34,580 nt of DNA from Comamonadaceae bacterium (lineage in GTDB: Bacteria > Pseudomonadota > Gammaproteobacteria > Burkholderiales > Burkholderiaceae_C), in assembly GCA_947380945.1 (NCBI GenBank), contig CANCTD010000003.1:1-34580 (forward strand). Reading direction: 5' to 3'. Positions 9,679 through 17,262 of the stretch are shown here, piece by piece. The first letter of the stretch is position 1, and every line of letters starts with the position of its first letter. The position numbers and the translations under genes are program-made. Under the pieces are notes generated by a model. That model had not been told where the DNA came from, did no database searches, and saw only the letters and a list, made by a program, of their open reading frames with translations.

Positions 9679-10992
9679 ATGAAATCGAAATTCCGCCTTG
9701 CCCTCGCGGCAACCTTGGTTGCCTCGCTCTGGGGTACCTCGGCCAGCGCCGTCGAACTGGTCATTGCCACCGTGAACAACGGGCACATGATCGAAATGGA
9801 AAAGCTCAGCAAAAACTTTGAAGCCGCCAACCCCGGCATCACCCTCAAATGGGTGACCCTGGAAGAAGGCGTGCTGCGTCAGCGCGTGACCACCGACATC
9901 GCCACCAAGGGCGGCCAGTTCGACGTCATGACCATCGGCATGTACGAGACCCCCATCTGGGGCAAAAAAGGCTGGTTGACCGAGCTCAAGGGCGATGCCA
10001 GCTATGACGCCGATGACATCCTGCCCGCCATGCGCAATGGCCTGAGCGTGGACGGAAAAATGTATGCCGCGCCTTTCTACGGCGAAAGCTCGATGCTGAT
10101 GTACCGCAAAGACCTGACTGACAAGGCCGGCATCAAGTTCGCCGACCGTCCGACCTGGAACGACGTGCGTGACGCCGCCGCCAAAATCCACGACCCCAAA
10201 AACGGCGTGTACGGCATCTGCCTGCGCGGCAAGCCGGGCTGGGGCGACAACATGGCTTTCCTGTCCACCATGGCCAACAGCTTTGGCGCGCAGTGGTTTG
10301 ACATGTCCTGGAAGCCGCAGCTGGAATCCAAGCCTTGGAAAGAAGCCGTCACCTTCTATGTGGACCTGCTGACCAAATACGGCCCTCCCGGATCTTCGGC
10401 CAACAGCTTCAACGAAATCCTGGCGCTGTACAACGAAGGCAAGTGCGGTATGTGGATCGACGCGACCATCGCCGCATCCTTCATCACCGACCCCAAGCAA
10501 TCCAAAGTGGCTGATAAAGTGGCGTTCGCACAAGGCCCCTACAGCGTGACGCAAAAGGGCGCGAACTGGCTGTGGGCCTGGGCGCTGGCGATTCCGGCTG
10601 GAACCAAAAACGCCGATGCAGCGCAGAAGTTCGTGAGCTGGGCGACCTCCAAGGACTACATCAACCTGGTGGCTAAGACCAATGGCTGGGCACGCGTTCC
10701 GACCGGCACCCGCAAGTCGACCTATGCCAATCCGGAGTTCCAGAAAGCGGCTGTCTTTGCCGCTGCTGAAAAAGCCGCGATTGACTCGGCCAACCCCAAC
10801 GACAGCACCTTGCCCAAGTCCCCGTATGTGGGAGTGCAGTTCGCAGCGATTCCGGAGTTCCAGGCCATTGGTATCGCCGTGGGTCAGCAAATGAGCGCGG
10901 CTCTGGCTGGCAAGACCACGGTGGATGCGGCGCTCAAGGCATCGCAAGTTGCCGCCGACCGTGAAATGAAGAAGGGCGGCTACTACAAGTAA
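9679..10992 (+). CDS. smoE: Polyol ABC transporter, periplasmic substrate-binding protein (SmoE/MtlE-like)
   Basis: This is a 437-residue family 1 solute-binding protein. A Sec signal peptide runs to about residue 24, with likely cleavage after SASA. The mature part starts VELVIATVNNG, and RQRVTTDIATKGGQFDVMTI, IWGKKGWLTEL and APFYGESSMLMYRKDL follow. From memory this resembles the SmoE/MtlE proteins that bind sorbitol, mannitol and arabitol. CAGGAGA six bases before the ATG is a strong ribosome site. It is first in the operon and is followed by a hairpin before the permeases, which fits the higher level at which binding proteins are made. The exact polyol cannot be read from sequence. Confidence 0.9.
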   Translation: MKSKFRLALAATLVASLWGTSASAVELVIATVNNGHMIEMEKLSKNFEAANPGITLKWVTLEEGVLRQRVTTDIATKGGQFDVMTIGMYETPIWGKKGWLTELKGDASYDADDILPAMRNGLSVDGKMYAAPFYGESSMLMYRKDLTDKAGIKFADRPTWNDVRDAAAKIHDPKNGVYGICLRGKPGWGDNMAFLSTMANSFGAQWFDMSWKPQLESKPWKEAVTFYVDLLTKYGPPGSSANSFNEILALYNEGKCGMWIDATIAASFITDPKQSKVADKVAFAQGPYSVTQKGANWLWAWALAIPAGTKNADAAQKFVSWATSKDYINLVAKTNGWARVPTGTRKSTYANPEFQKAAVFAAAEKAAIDSANPNDSTLPKSPYVGVQFAAIPEFQAIGIAVGQQMSAALAGKTTVDAALKASQVAADREMKKGGYYK

Positions 10993-11039
10993 GCCGCAAG
11001 CCGGGGCAGCACCTGCATGGGTGGCTGCCTTGCCTGCGA

Positions 11040-11064
11040 GGTGTCGGCACCGCGTGCCGGCACC
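11040..11064 (+). promoter_or_regulatory. Intercistronic hairpin between binding protein and permease genes
   Basis: GGTGTCGGCAC, a CGC loop and GTGCCGGCACC form an 11-bp stem with one G-U pair. It sits in the 109-base gap after the binding-protein gene. The nearest T-run (GTTTTTA) starts about 12 bases downstream, so it is not a standard terminator. In binding-protein operons such hairpins commonly protect the upstream mRNA or lower downstream expression. That role is inferred here. Confidence 0.6.
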
Positions 11065-11101
11065 TTATCCGTACCGTTTTTATCTTCCAGCCCCACTCCC
11101 C

Positions 11102-11962
11102 ATGAACCGCCTGCTGCCCCGCTTGTTGCTGACGCCTGCCGTCGCCACGCTGCTGCTGTGGATGCTGGTTCCCTTGGTGATGTCGGTGTATTTTTCGGTG
11201 ATCCGCTACAACCTGATGCAGCCGGAACAGACCGGCTTTATCGGTTTCGAGAATTTTGAATTTTTCCTCACCGACCCCTCGTTTTCGGTGGCGGTGCTCA
11301 ACACCATCGTGCTGCTGGGCAGCGTGATTCTGATCACGGTGCTGTTGGGTGGCGCGCTGGCCTTGTTGATTGATGAGGCCTTTCCCGGGCGTGCAGTGGT
11401 GCGCCTGTTGCTGATATCCCCCTTCTTTGTGATGCCCACCGTCAATGCGCTGCTGTGGAAGCACATGATGATGCACCCCATTTACGGCGCGCTGGCGCAG
11501 GTGTGGATGTTTTTTGGCGCCACGCCGCTGGAGTGGCTGAGTGATTTCCCCCTGGGCTCGATTGTCACCATGGTGGCCTGGCAATGGCTGCCTTTTGCTA
11601 CCCTGATTTTCATGACCGCGTTGCAAAGCATGAACCGCGAACAGCTGGAAGCCGCGCGCATGGATGGCGCGACCTACCTGCAGCAAATGCGCTACCTCTA
11701 CATCCCGCATCTGGGCCGCTCGATTGCGGTGGTGGTGATGATTGAGATGATTTTTCTGCTGAGCGTTTTTGCCGAAATTTTTACCACCACCGGCGGCGGA
11801 CCGGGTGACGCCAGCACCAACGTGGCCTTTCTGATCTTCAAGCAGGCATTGCTGAATTTCGATGCCGGTGTGGCCTCCGCCGGGGCCTTGTTTGCCGTGC
11901 TGCTGGCCAATATCGCGGCTGCCTTTTTGATCCGCATGGTCGGCCGTAACCTGGATACCTGA
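11102..11962 (+). CDS. smoF: Polyol ABC transporter permease (SmoF/MtlF-like)
   Basis: This is an inner-membrane subunit of the importer. The track starts at a GTG at 11021, but those extra residues are Arg/Pro-rich. The ATG at 11102 begins MNRLLPRLLLTPAVATLLLW, a direct lead into the first membrane helix, and gives 286 residues. About six hydrophobic helices are visible. The cytoplasmic EAA loop that docks on the ATPase reads EAARMDGATYLQQMRYLYIP. No clear ribosome site precedes the ATG. Two bases separate its stop from the next permease, so the two are surely co-translated. Confidence 0.9.
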   Translation: MNRLLPRLLLTPAVATLLLWMLVPLVMSVYFSVIRYNLMQPEQTGFIGFENFEFFLTDPSFSVAVLNTIVLLGSVILITVLLGGALALLIDEAFPGRAVVRLLLISPFFVMPTVNALLWKHMMMHPIYGALAQVWMFFGATPLEWLSDFPLGSIVTMVAWQWLPFATLIFMTALQSMNREQLEAARMDGATYLQQMRYLYIPHLGRSIAVVVMIEMIFLLSVFAEIFTTTGGGPGDASTNVAFLIFKQALLNFDAGVASAGALFAVLLANIAAAFLIRMVGRNLDT

Positions 11963-11964
11963 AC

Positions 11965-12795
11965 ATGGCCGCACGCTCCAAATACCCGCCCGCCCTGATT
12001 CTGCGCACGCTGATCGCGTGGCTGGTCACGCTGGTCTTGTTCTTTCCCCTGGCGTGGTTGATCATGACCGCCTTCAAGACCGAGTTGCAGGCGATTGCGG
12101 TTCCACCGCTGTTGTGGTTCACACCCACGCTGGACAATTTCCGCGAGGTCGAAGAGCGCAGCGATTACCTGCTGTACGCCCGCAACTCGCTGGTCACCAG
12201 CGTCGTGTCCACCGTGATCGGATTGCTGATTGCCGCACCGGCCGCGTATTCCATGGCTTTCTTCAAAGGCCGCCACACCAAGAACATCCTGATGTGGATG
12301 CTGTCGACCAAGATGATGCCCGCCGTGGGCGCGCTGGTGCCAATTTATGTGCTGGCCCAGCGGGCCGGCTTGCTGGACACACGTACCGGCTTGATCATCA
12401 TCTTCATGCTTTCCAACCTGCCCATCATGGTCTGGATGCTGTATTCGCATTTCAAAGACATCCCGCACGAAATCCTGGAAGCTGCGCGCATGGACGGGGC
12501 CAACCTTTGGCAGGAGTTTTACCGCGTCACCCTACCGCTGGCGTTGGGTGGACTGGCGTCTACCGGTTTGCTGTGCCTGGTACTGAGCTGGAACGAGGCC
12601 TTCTGGAGTTTGAACCTGAGCTCGGCCAAAGCCGGCACGCTGGCCACCTTGATTGCCAGCTACTCCAGCCCCGAAGGCCTGTTCTGGGCCAAGCTGTCGG
12701 CCGCCTCGCTGATGGCGATTGCGCCCATCGTGGTCTTTGGCTGGTTCAGCCAGAAGCAGCTGGTGCAAGGCCTGACCTTCGGTGCGGTCAAGTGA
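11965..12795 (+). CDS. smoG: Polyol ABC transporter permease (SmoG/MtlG-like)
   Basis: This is the second membrane subunit, 276 residues, MalG-type. It starts MAARSKYPPALILRTLIAWL, with an early helix ending FPLAWLIMTAFKTE. It has the EAA loop EAARMDGANLWQEFYRVTLP and ends in a short cytoplasmic tail SQKQLVQGLTFGAVK. It pairs with the preceding permease to form the translocation channel. The gap to the ATPase gene is 38 bases and contains no obvious terminator. Confidence 0.91.
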   Translation: MAARSKYPPALILRTLIAWLVTLVLFFPLAWLIMTAFKTELQAIAVPPLLWFTPTLDNFREVEERSDYLLYARNSLVTSVVSTVIGLLIAAPAAYSMAFFKGRHTKNILMWMLSTKMMPAVGALVPIYVLAQRAGLLDTRTGLIIIFMLSNLPIMVWMLYSHFKDIPHEILEAARMDGANLWQEFYRVTLPLALGGLASTGLLCLVLSWNEAFWSLNLSSAKAGTLATLIASYSSPEGLFWAKLSAASLMAIAPIVVFGWFSQKQLVQGLTFGAVK

Positions 12796-12833
12796 ATCCC
12801 GAGTCCTATTTACCTTTCGATTGAAGCCCGTCC

Positions 12834-13886
12834 ATGTCTTACCTTCAACTGCGCGGCATAGAAAAAATGTTCGGCGCGCTGCGCGTCATCCAGGGTATTG
12901 ATCTGGAAATTCAGCGTGGCGAATTTGTGGTGTTCGTGGGTCCATCCGGTTGTGGCAAGTCCACGCTGCTGCGCCTGATTGCAGGCTTGGAACAAACCGA
13001 TGCCGGGAGCATTCTGCTGGACGGTCGTGACATCACCGAAGCGCCTTCCAGCCAGCGCGACCTGGCCATGGTGTTCCAAAGCTACGCGCTCTACCCGCAC
13101 ATGAGCGTGTTCGAAAACATGAGCTTCGCCCTCAAGCTTGCGAACGTGCCGCAAGCGCAGATCCGCGAAAAAGTGGAACGCGCTGCGCACATCCTCAACC
13201 TCACGCAGTACCTGCAGCGCACGCCCAAAGAGCTGTCCGGCGGCCAGCGCCAGCGGGTGGCGATAGGGCGCGCTATTGTGCGCGCGCCCAAGGTTTTTTT
13301 GTTCGATGAGCCGCTGTCCAACCTGGACGCAGCCTTGCGCGGGCAGACCCGTATCGAGATTGCCAAACTGCACCGCGATCTGGGTGCGACCACGGTCTAT
13401 GTCACCCATGACCAGGTCGAGGCCATGACCCTGGCCGACCGCGTGGTGGTTTTGCGCGATGGCCGCATTGAGCAAGTGGGCACGCCCCTGGAGTTGTACG
13501 ACCGCCCCGCCAACCAGTTTGTCGCGCAGTTCATCGGTACGCCGCAGATGAACATCATTGCGGCCTCGCAAGCCACTGAGCTGCTGCAGGCCACAGGCCT
13601 GGTCGTGCCGGCCGGTGGTGCCATCGGCCTGCGTCCTGAGCACCTGGAACTGTGCGCGCCCGGCAGCGGCCAGGTACAAGCCCGGGTCGAGCTGATCGAG
13701 GCGCTGGGCGCAGAAACCCTGGTGTACCTGAGCACCCCTGCGGGTGTGCAACTGGTCGTGCGCCAGAACACCCGCAGCCCTTTGCGGGTCCACGAGAGCG
13801 CCGGGATTGCCATCGATGCCGATGCCGCCCATTTGTTTGACGCCCAGGGCCGCATCAGCCGCGCGGGCCGCACCCCTTCCCATTGA
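12834..13886 (+). CDS. smoK: Polyol ABC transporter ATP-binding protein (SmoK/MtlK, MalK-type)
   Basis: This 350-residue ATPase energises the importer. Walker A is GPSGCGKST (36-44), the Q-loop lies in FQSYALYPHMS, the signature is LSGGQRQRVAIGRA (134-147), Walker B is VFLFDEPLSNLDA (154-166) and the switch histidine is H192 in VYVTHDQVEA. A C-terminal MalK-like regulatory domain (about 240-350) includes IGLRPEHLEL. The downstream dehydrogenase begins at or just after its stop codon, which ties transport to catabolism in one transcript. Confidence 0.94.
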   Translation: MSYLQLRGIEKMFGALRVIQGIDLEIQRGEFVVFVGPSGCGKSTLLRLIAGLEQTDAGSILLDGRDITEAPSSQRDLAMVFQSYALYPHMSVFENMSFALKLANVPQAQIREKVERAAHILNLTQYLQRTPKELSGGQRQRVAIGRAIVRAPKVFLFDEPLSNLDAALRGQTRIEIAKLHRDLGATTVYVTHDQVEAMTLADRVVVLRDGRIEQVGTPLELYDRPANQFVAQFIGTPQMNIIAASQATELLQATGLVVPAGGAIGLRPEHLELCAPGSGQVQARVELIEALGAETLVYLSTPAGVQLVVRQNTRSPLRVHESAGIAIDADAAHLFDAQGRISRAGRTPSH

Positions 13887-13897
13887 CACTCGCCACC

Positions 13898-15313
13898 ATG
13901 CCGTCCACCGCTACGCCGCTGACCATGCTCCACCTCGGGTTGGGCTCTTTCCACCGCGCCCACCAGGCGGTCTACTTGAACCAACTCCAGGCCAGCGGCG
14001 ACCACCGCTGGACCCTGGCGGGCGGCAACATCCGCCCGGATATGCAGGACACCGTGGACGCCCTGATCGCTCAAAACGGTGCTTACACACTGGAAACCGT
14101 GACCCCGCAGGGCCTGCGCAGCTACACCCGCATCACGGCGATCAGCCGCGTCATTCCGTGGGACGCCCAACTCAGCGGCCTGGTGGCCCTGGGTGCGCAG
14201 GACAGCACCCGCATCATCTCTTTCACGGTCACCGAAGCCGGTTATTACCTGGATAGCAAAGACCGCCTGGATCTGGGGTTTGTCGATCTGCAAGCCGATC
14301 TGGACGCAGCCCGCGCCGGGCGGCCGGGTTGCACGATTTATGGCGCGCTGGTGGCTATTCTGCGGGCCCGCATGCGCGCCGGATCGGGTCCGCTGTCGCT
14401 GCTCAACTGCGACAACCTGCGCCACAACGGCGAGCGCGCCCGCGCCGGCTTGTTGCAGTTCATCGAACTGCTTAACGATGAATCTCTGCGTGATTGGGTG
14501 GCGCTGCACACGTCCAGCCCCAACGCCATGGTGGACCGCATCACGCCGCGCCCGACGGCCGCTGTGCGCGAGCGGGTTGCCGCAGCAACCGGCGTGGACG
14601 ACGCTGCCGCTCTGATGGGCGAGAGCTTTATCCAGTGGGTGATCGAGGACAAGTTCATCGCCGGACGTCCCGCCTGGGAGCAGGTCGGGGTGGAAATGGT
14701 GGCCTCGGTGCAGGCCTACGAAGAAGCCAAAATCCGTTTGCTCAACGCCAGCCACAGCTGCATCGCCTGGGCCGGCACGCTGGTGGGCTTCACCTACATC
14801 CACGAAGGCACGCAGGACGCGCAGATCCGCCGCTTCGCCTTTGATTACGTGACCGATGACGTCATGCCCGTGCTCGACACCGCCGAGCACCCCAGCCCGA
14901 TCAACCTGGCGCAGTACCGCGACGTGGTGCTGGACCGCTTTGCCAATCCGGCCATTGCCGACACCAACCAGCGCGTGGCCATGGACGGCTTTTCCAAGAT
15001 ACCAGGCTTCATCGCACCCACCATCCGCGAGCGGCTCGCACGCGGGCAGAGCATTGCCAGCGTGGCCCTGCTGCCCGCGCTGTTTCTGGCCTATTTGCAA
15101 CGCTGGCACGCTGGTGCCATCGCCTATACCTACCAGGACCAGGCCATGGACCCGGCTGCTGCCCATGCGGTATGCGCCAGCCCGGACCCGGTTGCCGCAT
15201 TTTGCGCAGATGCCACGCTGTGGGGCCCATTGGCGGCAGACCCGCGCTTGCGCGAAGCGGTAGCACTGGCCTATGCGCGGGTGCAGGAATTTATGAAAAG
15301 GACCACACCATGA
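13898..15313 (+). CDS. dalD: Mannitol-dehydrogenase-family polyol dehydrogenase, D-arabinitol 4-dehydrogenase (DalD)-like
   Basis: This NAD-dependent long-chain dehydrogenase oxidises a hexitol or pentitol to a ketose. The cofactor domain begins LHLGLGSFHRAHQAVYL. The catalytic set K-x4-N-x2-H appears in AKIRLLNASH (K283, N288, H291 counting from the TTG). From memory, LLNCDNLRHNGER, SSPNAMVDRITPRPTA and DTNQRVAMDGFSKIP match DalD more closely than mannitol 2-dehydrogenase. D-arabitol to D-xylulose is therefore the best guess, with mannitol to fructose next. The track uses a TTG at 13883 that overlaps the ATPase stop. I prefer the ATG at 13898, though neither has a good ribosome site. No xylulokinase or fructokinase lies nearby. 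Confidence 0.85.
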   Translation: MPSTATPLTMLHLGLGSFHRAHQAVYLNQLQASGDHRWTLAGGNIRPDMQDTVDALIAQNGAYTLETVTPQGLRSYTRITAISRVIPWDAQLSGLVALGAQDSTRIISFTVTEAGYYLDSKDRLDLGFVDLQADLDAARAGRPGCTIYGALVAILRARMRAGSGPLSLLNCDNLRHNGERARAGLLQFIELLNDESLRDWVALHTSSPNAMVDRITPRPTAAVRERVAAATGVDDAAALMGESFIQWVIEDKFIAGRPAWEQVGVEMVASVQAYEEAKIRLLNASHSCIAWAGTLVGFTYIHEGTQDAQIRRFAFDYVTDDVMPVLDTAEHPSPINLAQYRDVVLDRFANPAIADTNQRVAMDGFSKIPGFIAPTIRERLARGQSIASVALLPALFLAYLQRWHAGAIAYTYQDQAMDPAAAHAVCASPDPVAAFCADATLWGPLAADPRLREAVALAYARVQEFMKRTTP

Positions 15314-16098
15314 GCCAGCGTTTGCAGGGTAAACACGCCATCTTGACCGGGGCCGCAGGTGGCATTGGCCTGGCCGTCGCATCGGCCTACCTGGCGCAGG
15401 GCGCGCGCTGCACGGTGGCCGACCTGGGCCCACAGCCCACGCCCGAGTTGGCCGCGCTCATGGCGCGCCACCCCGACGCGCTGGCTTACGTGCCCACCGA
15501 CGTGCGCCACATGGCGTCGATTGACGCCTTGTTGAACGCGGCGAAGGCCCGCTTCGGAGCGGTCACCACCTTGTTTAACAACGCCGCGATTTTTGATATG
15601 GCCCCCTTGCTGGAAAGTGATGAGGCCATGTATGACAAGCTGTTTGCCGTGAATGTCAAAGGCGCTTTCTTTGTGATGCAAAAAGTGCTGGCGCACATGG
15701 TGGACGCTGGTGTTGCGGGTGGCAGCGTGATCAATATGGCCAGCCAGGCCGGACGCCGGGGCGAGGCGCTGGTCTCGCATTACTGCGCCAGCAAGGCGGC
15801 CATCATCAGCTACACCCAAAGTGCCGCACTGGCCATGGCGCCGCACAAAATCCGGGTCAACGGGATTGCGCCGGGCGTGATCAACACACCGATGTGGGCC
15901 CATGTGGACGCCCTGTTTGCGCAATACGAAGGCCTTCCGATTGGCGAGAAGAAAAAACGCGTCGGACTTGCGGTTCCGCTGGGTTACATGGGCGACCCCA
16001 CGGACATTTGTGGCGCTGCGGTGTTTTTGGCCAGCGACGACGCGTCCTACATCACCGCCCAGACCCTGAACGTGGATGGCGGAAGCGTCATGTCCTGA
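15310..16098 (+). CDS. smoS: SDR-family polyol dehydrogenase (SmoS-like sorbitol/galactitol dehydrogenase)
   Basis: This is a classical short-chain dehydrogenase of 262 residues from the ATG at 15310, which overlaps the dalD stop as ATGA. The longer track start at 15172 is dalD shadow. The cofactor motif TGAAGGIG is at 13-20, and D38 at the end of strand two favours NAD over NADP. NNAA is at 90-93, the catalytic serine is in NMASQAGRRGEAL, and the Y158-x3-K162 pair is in YCASK. NMASQAGRRGEAL and the C-terminal AQTLNVDGGSVMS resemble the SmoS/PolS family. That family oxidises D-sorbitol to D-fructose and also galactitol. A second dehydrogenase widens the range of polyols handled. Confidence 0.87.
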   Translation: MSQRLQGKHAILTGAAGGIGLAVASAYLAQGARCTVADLGPQPTPELAALMARHPDALAYVPTDVRHMASIDALLNAAKARFGAVTTLFNNAAIFDMAPLLESDEAMYDKLFAVNVKGAFFVMQKVLAHMVDAGVAGGSVINMASQAGRRGEALVSHYCASKAAIISYTQSAALAMAPHKIRVNGIAPGVINTPMWAHVDALFAQYEGLPIGEKKKRVGLAVPLGYMGDPTDICGAAVFLASDDASYITAQTLNVDGGSVMS

Positions 16099-16107
16099 GC
16101 GCATCCC

Positions 16108-17025
16108 ATGCCGTCCAAACCGCGCAACCTCAGTCCCGAGCTGGAGCACGACTATGTGCGCTCGCCCGAGCTGGGCTATGAGCGGCCCGAGGAGGTCGGC
16201 ATCGTGCGCTGCCTGGCCCATGGTTTTCCCACGCCGCTGGCGCGCTGGCATTACCACGACGAGTACGAGCTGCACCTGATCACAGCGACTTCGGGCAAAG
16301 CCTTTGTGGGCGATTGGATAGGGCAGTTCCAGCCCGGCCATTTGGTGTTGACCGGACCGCGCTTGCCGCATAACTGGATCAGCATGGATTTGCCCGATGG
16401 CGGTGTGCCCGAGCGCGACCTGGTGATCCAGTTTCCGCACGATCCCATCGAGCAAAGCAGCCGCTCTATCCCCGAGCTGCGCGCCGCGCTGCCCTTGCTG
16501 GAGCGGGCCCGCCACGGCATCGAATTTTTTGATTTCGGCCCCCAGGCCCTGGACTACTGGCAGCGCATCAAGGCTGCACAAGGGCTGGGGCGTTTTGCGG
16601 TTTTTTGCGAATTTTTGAATGCGCTGGCGCGCTGCAACGATTACCGGCTGCTGTCGACCGCGCAAATCCAAAGCGTAGACAACGACGCGCAGCTGGACCA
16701 GATCAACGCCATTCTGAGTCGCATCACCAGCGGGTTCGGCCACGATATGTCGGCGGCCGAGCTGGCGCGCGAGTTCGGCATGAGCGAGAGCCGGTTTTCC
16801 CGCTTTTTCCGCCGGGCCACCGGCAATACCTTCACCGATTTTGTCAACCACGTGCGCATCAACCGCGCCTGCCAGCTGCTGACTGCATCCGATCAGCAAA
16901 TCACCAACATCGCCTTCGAGGTTGGTTTCAACAATCTGGCCAATTTCAACCGCCGCTTTTTGGATATCAAGGGCATGACCCCGCGCGACTACCGCCGCCA
17001 GGGTGCCAAGTTGTTCAGCGCCTGA
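16108..17025 (+). CDS. AraC-family transcriptional regulator (MtlR-like)
   Basis: This 305-residue protein lies nine bases after the last dehydrogenase, in the same direction. An N-terminal cupin-like sensing part includes ARWHYHDEYELHLI (about 45-58) and GHLVLTGPRLPHNW. The C-terminal part (about 213-300) has two helix-turn-helix units, MSAAELAREFGMSESRFSRF and ITNIAFEVGFNNLANFNRRF, ending in the family tail KGMTPRDYRR. The layout matches the mannitol/arabitol activator MtlR of pseudomonads. The likely role is activation of the operon by its polyol through sites upstream of the binding-protein gene. The effector and sites are inferred. Confidence 0.9.
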   Translation: MPSKPRNLSPELEHDYVRSPELGYERPEEVGIVRCLAHGFPTPLARWHYHDEYELHLITATSGKAFVGDWIGQFQPGHLVLTGPRLPHNWISMDLPDGGVPERDLVIQFPHDPIEQSSRSIPELRAALPLLERARHGIEFFDFGPQALDYWQRIKAAQGLGRFAVFCEFLNALARCNDYRLLSTAQIQSVDNDAQLDQINAILSRITSGFGHDMSAAELAREFGMSESRFSRFFRRATGNTFTDFVNHVRINRACQLLTASDQQITNIAFEVGFNNLANFNRRFLDIKGMTPRDYRRQGAKLFSA

Positions 17026-17239
17026 GCGTGGTGTCGGAACCCGGTGCGGCCCATTGCGCCCGCATCTGTGCTTCGATGGCGTCAATCTTGGCGAGGATCT
17101 CGGCCCGGTTGCGTTCGGATACGCCCGCTGGTGCGATGGGCTCTCCCGCACGCACCTCTGCGGTCCTGCCGTGCTGGGATGCCTGCGCAGACCGCAGCCG
17201 GGCAAATTCAGCCTGCCGGATAGATGCGGGCGTGTCCAC
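17015..17239 (-). CDS. Small hypothetical protein downstream of dksA
   Basis: I do not recognise this 74-codon frame. It starts at a GTG 23 bases after the dksA stop and runs in the same direction. Its last 11 bases overlap the end of the AraC gene. The product is soluble, and the stretch RAEILAKIDAIEAQMRAQW would form an amphipathic helix. Codon use (many GCC, CGG, GAC, ATC) looks like real coding sequence here. The ribosome site is weak. It could be a small dksA-linked protein or a chance frame. Confidence 0.42.
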   Translation of the reverse strand: MDTPASIRQAEFARLRSAQASQHGRTAEVRAGEPIAPAGVSERNRAEILAKIDAIEAQMRAQWAAPGSDTTLRR

Positions 17240-17262
17240 GGCTTCGGGTCTCGGACCGGGAA

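Noticed and set aside
9541-10947. A 468-codon minus-strand frame opposite the binding-protein gene
   Set aside because: The plus strand carries a signal peptide, ribosome site and family motifs. The minus frame has none.
13397-15433. A 678-codon minus-strand frame opposite the ATPase and DalD genes
   Set aside because: It is the mirror of strongly supported genes in high-GC DNA. The translation is His/Gly/Arg-rich with no recognisable domain.
15271-17205. A 644-codon minus-strand frame opposite the SDR and AraC genes
   Set aside because: It is an antisense shadow. It crosses two clear plus-strand genes and has no motif of its own.
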